Assembly: GCA_008711295.1 (NCBI GenBank)
Contig: VUYV01000146.1
Span: 670,418 to 734,417 of the forward strand
Reading direction: 5' to 3'
DNA: 64,000 nt
From: Anarhynchus alexandrinus
Lineage: Eukaryota > Chordata > Aves > Charadriiformes > Charadriidae
In this document: positions 12,935 to 24,676 of the stretch, in pieces
How the letters are laid out: each line of letters starts with the position of its first letter
How positions within the stretch are numbered: position 1 is the first letter of the stretch
Position numbers and translations under genes: made by a program
Notes under the pieces: model-generated
What the model saw: the letters and a program-made list of their open reading frames with translations, nothing else
Database searches by the model: none
What the model was told of the DNA's origin: nothing

Positions 12935-13144
12935 AAGTGACTGTATGCAAATGCACACAGGGAGGGGAATATGCGTGAAGAGTTCTAGATCTATGTGCAG
13001 TTGCAGGGCTGTGATCTTGTTGGGAACCCAATAAGATGTGGTGGGATGGCTCCCATGACTACTGGAGTGGGATACAGGGGTGATAGAGGCTCCTGAGGAA
13101 GGACAGGATGGGAAGATTGGGGGGGGGGGTAGTTGCCCTTTATA
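12935..13144 (+). pseudogene. CR1 ORF2 remnant: N-terminal endonuclease
   Basis: DNA-level similarity to the CR1 endonuclease start is clear: a KxLYANAxxxGNxxE-like beginning near 12935, the region of the ETWWDDSHD motif near 13030-13070 (frameshifted, so the catalytic Glu codon is not readable), LLRKDRMGR-like sequence near 13095, and the glycine-rich tract up to 13144. Frames are lost repeatedly. The enzyme would nick target DNA; this copy cannot. Confidence 0.7.
13138..13144 (+). repeat. Left copy of CTTTATA target duplication
   Basis: CTTTATA here and again at 14697-14703 bracket the - strand CR1. Both copies fit the sequence expected of the interrupted ancient CR1 (an ALY-type codon string), so one copy is the original site and the other the duplication. 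The last bases also fit the end of the inserted CR1, so the true length may be shorter than 7. Confidence 0.65.
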
Positions 13145-14696
13145 GAATTGTCTAGGTTGGAAGGGACCTTTAAGATCATCAAGTCCAACCATCAATGTAA
13201 CACCCTCAAAACCACCACTAAACCATGTCCCTAAGCACCATGCCTACCTGTCTTTTAAATTCCTCCAGGGATGGTGACTCCACCACTTCCCTGGGCAGCC
13301 TGTTCCAATGCTTAACCACCCTTTCTGTGAAGAACTTTTTCCTAATATCCAATCTAAACCTCCCCTGGTGTAACTTGAGGCCATTTCCTCTTGTCTTATT
13401 GCTTGTTACTAGTGAGAAGAGACCAACCCCCACCTCTCTACAACCTCTTTTCATGTAGTTGTAGAGAGTGATGTCTCCCCTCAGCTTCCTTTTCTCCAGG
13501 CTAAACAACTCCAGTTCCCTCAGCCGCTCCTCGCAAGACTTGTGCTCCAGACCCCTCACCAGCCTCATTGCCCTTCTCTAGACACACTCCAGCACCTCAA
13601 TGTCTTTCTTGTAGTGAGGGGCCCAAAACTGAACACAGTACTCAAGCTGGGGCCTTATCAGTGCTGAGTACAGGGGAATGATCACTTCCCTAGTCCTGCT
13701 GGCCACACTATTCCTGATACAGGCCAGGATGCTGTTGGCCTTCTTGGCCACCTGAGCACACTGCTGGCTCATATTCAGACAGCTGTTGACCAACACTTCC
13801 AGGTCCTTTTCTGCTGGGCAGCTTTCCAGCCACTCTTCCCCAAGACTGCAGCACTGCATGGGGTTGTTTTGACCTAAGTGCAGGACCCGGCACTTGGCCT
13901 TGTTGAACCTCATACCATTGGCCTTGGCCCATAGATCCAGCCTGTCCAGATCTCTCTGTAGTGCCATTCTACCCTTAAGCAGGTCAACACTCCTGCCTAA
14001 CTTGGTGTCGTCTGAAGCTTACTGAGGGTGCACTTGATCCCCTCAACCAGGTCATTGATAAAGATATTAAAGAGGTCTGGCCCCAGTACCGAGCCCTGGG
14101 GAACACCACTTGTTACTGGCCACCAACCGGATTTAACTCCATTCACCACCACTCTCTGGGCACTGCCATCCAGCCAGTTTTTTTACCCAGCGAAGAGGAC
14201 ACCCATCCATGCCATGAGCAGCCAGTTTCTCCAGGAGAATGGTGTGGGAAACAGTGTTGAAGGCTTTACTGATGTCCAAGTAAACAACATCCACAGCTTT
14301 TACCTCATCCACTAAGCGGGTGACCTCATCATAGAAGGAGATCAGATTAGTCAAGCAGGACCTGCCCTTCATGAACCCATGAGGACTGGGCCTGGTCACC
14401 TGGTTGTCCTGCATGCGCTGCGTAATGACACTCAGGATGATCTGTTCCATAACCTTCCCAGGCACCAAGGTCAGACTGACAGACCTGTAGTTCCCCGAAT
14501 CCTCCTTCCAACCCTTCTTGTGGATGGGCGTCACGTTTGCTAACGCCCAGTCAACTGGGACCTGCCAGGTTAGCAGGACTGCTGATAAATGATGAGAAGT
14601 GGCTTGGTGAACACTTCCACCAGCTCCTTCAGTACCCTCAGGTGGATCCCATCTGGCCCCATAGACTTGCGTATGTCTAGATGCTGAAACAGGTCA
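13145..14696 (-). mobile_element. Younger CR1 inserted into the ancient CR1
   Basis: This is a - strand CR1 whose 3' end faces left: the first bases are the complement of a tail ending GACAATTCTATA, the same terminal type as the copy at 56240. Reading leftward from 14696, it starts in the linker before the RT (a GPDGIHLRVLKELVE-like block) and runs through RT, C-terminal domain and 3' UTR. The 5' half is missing. It is clearly less decayed than the element it interrupts, so it arrived later. Confidence 0.9.
13218..14534 (-). pseudogene. CR1 ORF2 remnant: RT and C-terminal domain
   Basis: Three successive minus-strand frames carry it. 14534-14133 has the N-terminal RT blocks: TPIHKKG, NYRSVSLT, PGKVMEQI, and YLDISKAFNTVSH. 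Between 14130 and 13970 the SGVPQGS and FADD regions lie in broken frame; at about 14005-14030 the FADD segment still reads as GACGAC at DNA level but one base is missing upstream. 13967-13578 carries [22 protein letters not shown] and [11 protein letters not shown], and 13568-13218 carries [62 protein letters not shown]. It encoded a reverse transcriptase acting on its own RNA. It has no start and at least two frameshifts. Confidence 0.88.
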
Positions 14697-14703
14697 CTTT
14701 ATA
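14697..14703 (+). repeat. Right copy of CTTTATA target duplication
   Basis: Pairs with 13138-13144. The ancient CR1 resumes immediately after, with GGGGGAGCAGCTGGAG. Confidence 0.65.
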
Positions 14704-15720
14704 TGGGGGAGCAGCTGGAGTGCACAGAGCTCTGCCAGTGGATGGATGAGGAGCCAACCAAGAGTTTATGTGTTAGGAGAGGACACGTAAAGGTGACATT
14801 ACAGTTGGTGTCTGCTGCAGGCCACCTAAGCAGAAAGTGGATGAGGTTCTCTACAGACTGATAGGAGCAGCCTTGGGTTCACAGGCCCTGGTCGTCATAT
14901 GGGACTTCAACCACCCTGATACCTTCTGGAGGGACAATGCAGCAAGACATAAATAATCCAGGAGGTTCCTGGAGGTGTATTGATGATAAATTGCCCTTCT
15001 AATTGATAGAGGAACCAATGAGGAGAGGTGCTTTGCTGCACCTCATAGTCACCAGCAAGGAGGGGCTCAGCTTCGGCTGCAGTGTGCATGAGGGGTTGGA
15101 GTTCAGGATCTTCAGGGCAGGAAGGAGGGTGAAAATCAAGGTCACAGTCATGGACTTCAGGAGAGAAGACTTTGGGCTCTTCAAACATCTTCTTTAAAGA
15201 GTCCCATGGGATAAGGTCCTGAAGTGAAGAGGGGCTCAAGAAAGCTCGTTAATATAACAGGGATCACCTCCTCCAAGCTCAAGAGAGTTCCATCCCAACA
15301 AACACAAAATCAGGCAAAAAATTGCCAGGAGGCCTGCATGGATGAAAAAGTGGCTCTTGGCCAAACTGAAACACAAAAAGGAAGCATACAGAGGGTGGAG
15401 GCAAGGATGGGTAGCCTCAAAGGAATAGAGAAACATTGTCTGAGCATCCAGGGATGAAGCTAGGAATGCTAAAGCCCAAGTGGAATTGAATGTGGCCAGG
15501 GATGTCAAGGACAGCAAGCAGGGCTTCTGTACCAAGGTGACTAAAAGAAGACTAGGGAAAATAAGTGCTAATTGTTCAGTGAGACAGGGGACTTAGCTAC
15601 ACAGGACATGGAATAAGCTCAAGTATTGAATACCTTCCTTGCCTTAATTTTTCCTGGGAAAACTAGCCTTTGGGAGTCTGAGGCCTGAGAGAGTGTAAAC
15701 TCATGTCTCAGTAGGCAACA
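14704..15720 (+). mobile_element. Ancient CR1, right part (endonuclease end to RT start)
   Basis: This resumes the element cut at 13144. It holds the C-terminal endonuclease region: VCCRPP-type (CYRPP) near 14813, ALVVIWDFNHPD near 14887-14920 where the active-site Gly-Asp-Phe-Asn is now Trp-Asp-Phe-Asn, then the DFRREDFGLFK block near 15150-15190 and the basic linker with FxKVTKRRLGKI near 15530-15560. It fades by about 15720 without reaching the RT or a 3' tail, so the right end is either truncated or too decayed to follow. Stops are frequent in every frame. Confidence 0.75.
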
Positions 15721-18700
15721 CAGCTCCTTAATTTACAAATAATACTTTCCATCGTGTGTGATTTCATTTATTTGTTCCTTTTGCAAACCAAAAGCAAAGC
15801 TAAGTGTTTGAGTTTCCTATGCTTTATGTTGAGCAGTTGTCAAAGTCTGTTTACATTAAATTACAAGGATGACATAAACTAGATTGTGTGCAATTTGAAT
15901 ACCTACCCCCGCTTCTCCCTCTGTCCCAGGACAGAGTTGTTCCTTTTCCCATCTATTTTAATGAAATGTACAGTGCTTATTTGAAATAACATAATTAAAT
16001 CAGTAGTGGGTTTTTTTTGTTTGTTTTGTTTTATTCCCTGCAGAATCAAGTAATTTACCTACCAAAATGCTAACTTCTTTGCAGTCGTCTTCTCACTTAA
16101 CCTGTCATGGGACATACATCATATTTAGATTTATCCTAGATTTACTTATACTCTCCCCTCATTTTGGAATTTATCCAGCTTTAACACTGGGGCAATATTT
16201 TGTGCATAGAGATGATTTAGTAACCTGAAGGTACAAAAGCCTAATTTCATAAGTGTGCACATTTCATGAATGTTAATAAAGGCATGGTCAGGTGAATACC
16301 AGTGATTGTTTTAGACTGGGTTAAGTAACTGGCTTATATCTGCTAGTTACCACCTCTCAGTCAGCATTTTGATGCCTTCTTAGTTGGACTTTATAGGTGG
16401 TCATGCTTACAGTCCTATTCTTTTGAAATGTAAAATCAGGTTAATTTAAGCCTCCTTGATCACAGATGAAATATTTCACTTGAAGAAGAGCTAAAACATT
16501 AAGTGCTGCATGGTAATGAGTAAGTGAAGGGTAATGATGGAAGGCCAAGTGCCTGTGAATCACAAATCATACTTAGATTAAAAGATAAAACCTCTGAGAT
16601 CCTTTAAAGCTGTCTGAATATTAGATAAAGTCTAGGAACACAGCCCTCTTGAAACCAAAACTCTTGCCAAAACTTTAAAGTCAAACTGGGGCTCTGGGGC
16701 TCCAGGTGAGTGGTGGCTTTGAGAAGACTGATCACAAGCTCAGAGAGAGGGAAATTTCATGGGGGCAAGGCAAGGAGTACAGAGATTGGGGAAAAATGGG
16801 GTTCTGCAGAAGTCCTCTGAACAGCGTGGATTATGGCATAGGGTCTGTATTATGATCTATAGCTTTTTGTTTTCTAGGTCTAGCTACATCCATTTTTATG
16901 TTAAGACCAATCATCCTTCAAATGAAATGTATGCAATGATGAAAACCATAGAGTGGATTCTGATTTTATGCCTGCTTTTACCACACCCAAGAAAGTCTGA
17001 AATTACTTTACTTTTGTTATTGCAAAACAGCTGAAAACAAGGTGATTACCTTGGCATCCACTGCCGCACTCTGGCCATGAGGAAGCATTACCATGAGCAA
17101 TGACACCTTTCCAAATAGTTTCCAGTTTCCTAAGTTCTCCATTTTCGGATAAGTTACAATTTTTCAGTAGTGATTTTAAACCTTTTAATTATTGACACAT
17201 GTTCTCAGCTTTAATTCTAGTTTAGAAGGTAGAGTGTTTGTTTGGAAATTATGGAATGTCTGTTCTTATGATAAAAAGGTCCCAAGGCAACTTTTCTGCA
17301 GTGATGTTATGAAAATAATTTTCTCATTTTAGTACTTTTATTTATATGGGAAATATATGTACTCATATTCACCTTGCAAAGAAATGCAATCACTTTTATT
17401 TCAGAATTTCACATATATATGATAATTATTCAGGAGCTTCTGAGACAAAAAAATCTGCTGTCTTTATTAGGCATTTCAATAAAGATTCAATAAATTCTTA
17501 CATGATTATAACTACAGTTTTAGGTGCATTTTCAAAGATCAAGATCAAAGCAAGTTTGATGTCGGGAGGTGAATTTTTTTAAAGAAATTAAGACTATTTT
17601 ATAATATTTATTAAAGGCAATATGTCTAGGCTATTAAAGGGAACGTGTCTGGGCTCATGAGGTTTTCAAGTTACACAAATTAAGGTTTTACGAAAATGAC
17701 TTCAGATGTAGAATTATTTCCTCTGGAAGCTGTTTCAGAGACTTGAGCATGCACATTTGCTGCTGCTAATTTCATTCATAAAGGACAGGACATCAGTTAA
17801 ATAGCCTTCATAAGCTTTCCTTTTGCCAAGATCTCTCTCTTTCCTGCCCCCCCCATAAGGAATATATGCAAAGAGGATAAAATTGCCTCTTGTCAGGGGA
17901 AAAAAAGTAAAAATTTAGACTGAAGGGCAAAATATAATAAAGGCTGCATGTGAGAGGAAATTAGGTGTCCGGCTCTGGGGTTAGAAAACATTTGAATACA
18001 TTTAAAGAGATTTCTGCTTCCTGTTGGAATTTTCCTTCTTCCTTCAGAGGGTGGCTGTACAATTATTGATTCAAGACTGGTGTTGGAAGCCTCTGGTAGA
18101 GAGGTTCCACAAAGACAACCTGCACTCAGTAGTTTCCTCTTGAGTTACTAGGCTTTTCCTGGAAACAAATGCTTAATACCTGCTTTTCTTAGTGGAGGTG
18201 GGGAGGGAGAGGCACCTACTGAGTGTTACACGGCTTCTGGCTGAAGAAGTTTGGGATCATACTCCTGCAGTGAAAACCCCGATGTCTGGCAAAATCTTGT
18301 TTCAGGAGTTTATGTGGATCTAGAGCCCAATTTCTTTTCCTAGCACTGTTTCTGTCTCTGTAGTAAACTATTGAGGTGAAAGAATAAAACTAATTGGTGG
18401 TCCATGATAGGAAAGTCTTTTTCCAGTTATGAGAAAGGCTGTATTCTTCCTGCTAATTACACTAGCATTAAAATAGCTTAATTTCTGATCTTATGAAGGG
18501 AAGCATACAGCTGGGAAGAAGTCAGAGAAAAGGCTTATCTCAGAGAGTTTTGGGCAGATTTCCAGAGTTGCAGTGGAAAGTGTTTATGGGAAGAGAGATC
18601 AAGCAGGGCCCAGCACTTCAGAAGATCTGTGGTGAAAAAGAGGTACAGTGCTGCTCCAATGGAGGTCAGAAGACTTCATCCCTTTGTCTGCATGGCTGCT

Positions 18701-21700
18701 ATAAAATTTGCTCAGCAGAAGTGTAGTGAATTGGGGCTGAATCCACATCTCTGAACCCAGACTTTGTGTTCTGAGTTGGCAAGGGAGTCCACAATACTGC
18801 TAGGCTTCTCTTAGCTTAGGAAGACATAAGAAATATTCACTGTCCATGGCTTCAGTATTCATAAAATAATACTGAAGCTATTTTGCACAGTTACCTTTGG
18901 AAATAATCAATTGACACTAGCCCTGGATGATTTCACAGGCTGCAAAGGTGTTTCAGATTAGTATTTGTCCTGTGTGCTCTGCTGATCACATTTGAATGCC
19001 GTTTGAATAAAGAATCTGCCCTGTAGGTTTAGCTTCTACAGTTCTTAAACATCTGATTATCTTGAAGCGAGGGTGTCAGCAATAATAAGGCAATAACGTA
19101 GTTTAAACATGGGCAACAGAACAAAATTCATAGTGCTTATGTTTTCATGTAAGATTTAATGTTTCTTCCTGGATAATTAACCTGATAGTCCAGTAACAAA
19201 TATCTATTTCACTCCTGAGAGACTTTAATTTAGCTGAGCATATGCCACAAATAAAAAATATTAGAATTAGACTGAAAGAAAAAAGACCCATTACCTTTAG
19301 TAAGATCTCAATCAGGGCTTCTCACTATCTTAATTCACTGAGGTGAAATTTTACATAATAATGTAGAAAAAGAAAGATTTAAGAAACAGATTTTTCTAAA
19401 AGAAGCTGACATGTTATTTCATGTTCTTGTTGTTTCTTGCAAGCTTTTAATAAGCTGTAAAACACATTGGAATTATTGTAAGATATCCTTTCCTCTTTTA
19501 AGATACTTAAAGGAGAGACTGACTTGCATCATGTGGTTTTCAATTTCAGTTCTATCAAATTTAATTTAAAAAAAGAAAAATAAAAAACAGAGTACAGGTT
19601 TTCTTTTCCTGAGCAACGCATAAAAATGTTTTGAAAAACAGAGCTTTTCATCATCATGGTATTAAATGCCAAGTTTTCTCTTTACTGCTTCTCACAGGTC
19701 CTCTGTTCAAGATTCAAATTGATTGGAATTTGTTGAAAGTTTCTGGAAGGCAGATAGATATTTTTTTTCCTTATTTTGTAGCTGCTTTCTTACATGTTTA
19801 TTTATTTTTTTTTTTACTTGATGTCCATGTTTTTCTAAATGAGCCGTATCACCATCAGGTTTCATATGCTCACTTGTCTTTACTTGGATATCTGGAGATT
19901 TGTCACACTTTGGACTGCCTTAGATTTTCCTATGCATTCAGTATAAATTAGCTGGCTGATTTTGTAGTCAGTATTTAATTGAATGCATTGCTTGTCAAAG
20001 AAGGTGGAGACTTGTCATTTAGTGTTAGGCTAGCTTATATCACAGATTTGCATTTCATTTTCTCTGAAAATATGATGCTGAAACTCTACATTGTTGTATA
20101 AATCTGGTAGCTTTCCGGTTCTTTGAAAAAAACCTTTATTGTAACTTGCATAATGATGTGAAATATATTAAAATTCACTGTTGTTTACCCCACTTTTTTT
20201 TTTTTTTTTTGGCAGAAAGGATGACTAAATGCCTGCTCACTTGTATGCAGGGTTCTGAATGACTGGAATAATCTTATTTTTGAAAATTTTGATATCTCCT
20301 GAAATACTAGCTTTCTAAATGTACTGGCCAACAGATTTGCAGGATGTTTTCAAAGCAGGCATGGAGGCTCTCAGAAATCCAATCTCTTTTAACTAGTTAG
20401 GCCCCAAATAAGGTTTAAAAAGGGAAAAGCAAGCAGTTCAGTGCTGTCAGTCTAATTTGTATCTTTGCAAAGCTTCCTTGCTAAGCAACTGAAAGCCTCA
20501 GTCTTACGCCTCTGGTCACAGGCAGGCCTTGCAACCCTGGTGGTTCTCTATCGCTTCTGAATTTGAGGTTTATCACATGAACCCAAGCACAGTTCTGCTG
20601 CTTTGCCACCAGCAACAGGCTGGAAGGGGATTTCTTGGCTTGGTTTTCTGCATGTAGGATGGTTGCTTTAATGAAGCAATGTGATATAGCTGTTTTTTCT
20701 GGTCCGGGCACTTATAGATATCCTTTCTAATGGAAATACTTCATGTCCAATGGTTAATGGAGTAGCATTGGAAAATGCCAGAGGAAACCTACCTCTTTTC
20801 CAAATTTCCTGATGCTGCTTAGGTTATCTTCTTGTATATAGTCCTCTATTTCTGATGATCTGTATTCCCTTAAAATAAGGGCTTTATGAAGATAAGTTCT
20901 CAAATACCCTGTAACCTCATCTAACCTTTAGAAAATCAAACACAGTGAAGGAGGAGATTTGACCAAAGGACAATGAAAGCTTAGGGAATGTCTGAGGCAG
21001 CCAGTCAGTGGCCTTTTTGGAAATCTGAAACATTCTGTTCTTTTATTACCACTGCTTCTGTGCAGTTATCATTGTGGAATGAGGCAGAATTTCTTCATAC
21101 ATAGATGACATGTTATAGACATCAAAATATGATACTGTTCTGTGTGTTCAGTGTATGCAGTACTTCGAAAAGATACTGCTTACACTTGCTATCACACATG
21201 AAACATCACAAATTGCATATGAAGTCTATGGGAGATTTGCTCCTTTGTATAAGTAAGAAATATAACTGCAAAATAAATCCAAAAATTGAGAAAGGAGAAT
21301 TCAGAGAGACACCAAATTTCTGCTATAACTCACATACATGTTCATCTTTATCTTTAATGAACTAGGAAAAAAGAAGTTAATAGTGGCGTCATACATTTTT
21401 TCATATTTCAGTAGTGGATTCCTTAAAAACTGTAGTGAAGCCGGATTATTCACATCTACAATTATACTTGAAATTAAAAAAAAAAAAATCAGAATGTCTG
21501 TACCATTGAAAAAAAGCTGGGAAAATGCTATAAATAAACTGTAGTAGTTGAAAGCTGGGATATTATGCTGAGGAGCTTACTTGTGCTGTTTTACCCTTTC
21601 CTAGTCATCTGCTTTTGGAGGTACTATCTTGGTCTAGCTGAACCTTTCAACACAGCTACTTTCAGTTTCCACGGTTGCAATTCAACTTCTCATATATCCA

Positions 21701-23763
21701 TTTCTCAGCATGTGCCCAGCTTAAACACTGCAGTAACCCCATTGGATCAAATGGGAATGCTTTTGTCCTTTAGGTTTAGAGGACCAAGATGGCACTTAGA
21801 GAATGACTCATTTAGAAATTTAAAGGCAGTATTCAAAATGTATTCAAAATTCAATATAAATCATGGCACCTCTTTTTAAGTATTTTTGAGGCTGCAAAAA
21901 CATCTGCAGTGGTCTTATTCTATTATTTAATCTGAAGAAAATGCTGGATTTAGTTGTAAAGTCATGGGATCCTGTCATATTATTGCCCAGACTGTTGTAT
22001 ATAAAACTGTTGAGACCAAAGATTAATTATTTGTGGCACAGGCTCTTAAGTTATTAAAAACTGAGATAAGATGAAGCCAAACCTGTTCCATTCCACTTTT
22101 AAGTGTAGAGAACCATCACTAGAGCAGAACATAGTTCCCTTATTTTTCTTTGTAGAGCTATAAATAGGAAATATGATTTCATCCATTTATAAATGAAGAC
22201 CTTCATTACTCATTTGTGGTTTGTTATACACAGAAGCTAAATCTGTCCTTTAATATGACGCATAATGAAGAACCCTGTCAGCTGTAATTGCTGTATGTGG
22301 AAGACAAGTGCTACATTATTTTTCCCCAGTGGAGTGAATGTTTGCCATGTTTAATATCATAAAATTTGAGTTACCCGTGAGCTAATCAATAATCTGAGGC
22401 TAAATGCCGCCATTCCTTTCTCAGTCTTCACTGTTGACAGGTTGAAATCCCAAAGTGCTTACTCCTTTTTGTGAGTATAGTTTTTTACAGCAGGAGCCAC
22501 AGATACAAATGCCAAGTGAACTGATGCTAACCAAGAGAAGAGCTGAGGTTCTTATCAATACAGGCACAAGGAACTGATAGGGACCTGCAGTCCAGCTCTG
22601 GTCAGCCACTGGTAATCAAGCAATAGAGCTTTAATCAAGAAGCGTCCATAGAACATCTTGTCTTCATGTCCTGACTTAGTACAGCTACAGAATGCTTAAA
22701 ATCAAACAATAAGAAACAATAGCTACACTTGAAATGTGCCAGAGGAAGAGAACAAGAGAGGTCAGATTTCAATAGAATAGCAAGGAAACTGGAGACTTCG
22801 AATACCAAATGTGGTGACTGGGTCAAGCCTGAGACAGTGAGCCTGATCTATCAGCTAAACCTCTGACACATCTACCATCTTAAATGCTCTCTAGCTGTAG
22901 GTGATCTTCACAGAAAAGTCCCTTCCCATCCCCCAAAATTCTAGAAATTATACATCAAAGGGAGATTATAAGAGGGATCTTTTCTGAATGCTGCAGGAAA
23001 CTGAAAAGCATAGGATTAACATAGTCTAAATGTGTTGAAAACACAGAGTGATCCAGTTTTGTCTTGGATCCTCTGGGCAATGCCAAGGTAAAAAGCAAAT
23101 ATCTTTAAAAGGAAAAAGGAAGTTTTATATTTGATACAGATCTGGGCAAAAGCAATCTTTTGGGATCCAGATAAATATTCTGGAATCACACGGTTTCCAA
23201 AATGGGTTGCTGAAAGTTAATTAAATGCTTATATTTGGAGTGAAGCCTTTGGTGATGCTGAAAATTTCTCACTCCTTGGAATGTTCTCCTTCATAAAATG
23301 ATTACTTCAGAATTTTTCTGCATCTACAGTCATCAAATGAGCCAATTCTTATGAAGCTCAGATATATTAGAGAACTTCTTGGACTCAGTATTGAGCATCA
23401 TCACTTAAAAATTATCTGAGGCACATTCGCTATCAATGTGCGTTTACCTCATCCTAGCAGCTTCGTTCTGGCATCTGTGTTAATAATTCCCTGAGGCAAT
23501 TCTCTCAGGGTGCATCCTGCAAAAAACAGTGCTTAAGCTTCCTTCTCATCTCTGTAGTCTTGTACATCTTTTCTCAAATGAGGTGCACTGAGAAGTGCTG
23601 GAAGAAACAGGGGAGAATTACCACTGCATTTCCCTAAGTCTGAGATTAAAAACATGTCCCTATATGTTGTTCCTTCCAAAGGCAGGAAGTAAGACATTTT
23701 CCTCTGCTGTCTGTGGAACAGTTCCTGTGAATATTTATTTAAATAAAATTTGTAATTCTGCTT
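15721..23763. other. Unique AT-rich noncoding stretch
   Basis: Eight kilobases with no gene, tRNA or dispersed repeat that I recognise. Open frames are short (up to about 106 codons at 19631-19951) and consist of AT-rich, low-complexity translations. An 11-bp perfect inverted repeat lies at 18849-18878. Confidence 0.5.
18849..18878. repeat. Perfect 11-bp inverted repeat with 8-base loop
   Basis: GCTTCAGTATT (18849-18859) is followed by an 8-base loop and its exact complement AATACTGAAGC (18868-18878). The stem does not extend further on either side. It is too short for a typical microRNA precursor; function is unknown. Confidence 0.9.
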
Positions 23764-23816
23764 TCTGTTGACAAGAAACATTTGACACTGTCCCACACAA
23801 CATCCTTGTCTCTACA

Positions 23817-24676
23817 TTGGAGAGACATGGATTTGACGGATGGACCACTCGGTGGATAAGGAATGAGCTGGGTGGTCACATTCAAAGAGTTGCAGTCAAC
23901 AGCTCGATGTCCAAGTGGAGACCAGTTACAAGTGGTGTTCCTCAGGGGTTGGTGCTGGGACAGGCATTTTTTAACATCTTTGTTGGCAACATGGACAGTG
24001 GGATTGAGTGCAACCTCAGCAAGTTTGCTGACAACACCAAGCTGTGTGGAGCGGTTGACATGCTGGAGGGAAGGGACGCCATCCAGAGGGACCTGGACAG
24101 GCTGGAGAGAGGGCTGTGCAAACCTCATGAAGTTCAATAAGGCCAAGTGCAAGGTCCTGCATGTGGATCAGGGCAATCCCAAACACAAATACAGGCTGGG
24201 CGGAGAGTGGATTGAAGGCAGAGCTGAGGAGAAAGACTTGGTGATATTGTTTGATGAGAAGCTCAACATGAGCCAGCAATGTGTGCTTGCAGCCAAGAAA
24301 GTGAACCGCATTCTGGGCTGCATCAAAACCATGTCCAGCAAGTTGAGGGAGGAGATTCTCCCCCTCTGTTCCACTTTGGTAAGACCCCACCTGGAGTGAT
24401 GCTTCCAGCTCTGGAGCCCCTAACATAAGAAGGACGTGGACCTGTTGGAGCAAGTCCAGAGGAGGGCCATGAAGATGATCAGAGCACTGGAGCACCTCAC
24501 TTATGAAGACAAGCTGAGAGTTGGGGTTGTTCAGTCTGGAGAAGAGAAGGCTCCAGGGAGACCTTATTGTAGCCTTCTAGAGCTTGAGGGGGGCCTACAG
24601 GAAAGATAAGGAGCGACTCTTTATTAGGGAGTGTAGTGACAGGATGAGGGGTAATGGTTTTAAACTAAAAGAGGGT
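23817..24676 (+). pseudogene. CR1 ORF2 remnant: RT palm and C-terminal region
   Basis: Reading 23817-24140 shows [32 protein letters not shown] and the catalytic block as KFADN rather than KFADD (24024-24035), so an essential metal-binding Asp is now Asn. A frameshift near 24120 moves the C-terminal part to the frame of 23863-24399: [28 protein letters not shown] region, EKDLVILFDEKLNMSQQCVLAAKKVN and LVRPHLE, ended by a TGA where a Tyr codon is usual. More remnant follows to the LTR insertion. It is dead by these breaks; the reverse-transcriptase role is known only from the family. Confidence 0.87.
24672..24676 (+). repeat. Left AGGGT target duplication of the solo LTR
   Basis: AGGGT here and at 25548-25552 flank the LTR. 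Both match the interrupted CR1 (AAAGAGGGTAG is the usual CR1 sequence), which makes a 5-bp target duplication convincing. Confidence 0.75.

Larger units (their letters stand above)
12050..13144 (+). mobile_element. Ancient CR1, left part (ORF1 and start of endonuclease)
   Basis: This is the 5' portion of a long, old CR1 on +, of a different and more decayed subfamily than the copy at 61.3 kb. It holds an ORF1 fossil and the first third of the endonuclease region, up to the glycine-rich GGGVALY-type segment at 13100-13144, where it is cut by a - strand CR1. The same element resumes at 14697. The start near 12050 is approximate. Confidence 0.8.
23764..24676 (+). mobile_element. CR1 retrotransposon, left part of an interrupted copy
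   Basis: A + strand CR1 starts abruptly inside the RT (the [20 protein letters not shown] block, near 23775) and runs to the start of its last coding block, where it is cut by an LTR at 24677. It continues at 25548. It is of the same subfamily type as the copy at 50889-53106, judging by the many shared codons. Confidence 0.9.

Noticed and set aside
21565..21879. 104-codon plus-strand frame
   Set aside because: No domain or exon-like context; composition is that of surrounding AT-rich DNA.
23489..23510. Inverted repeat CCCTGAG / CTCAGGG as a terminator or hairpin
   Set aside because: A 7-base stem is common by chance at this scale and has no supporting context.
23739..24495. Minus-strand frames of 137 and 159 codons
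   Set aside because: They are antisense shadows of the CR1 ORF2 remnant, which has clear RT motifs on the plus strand.
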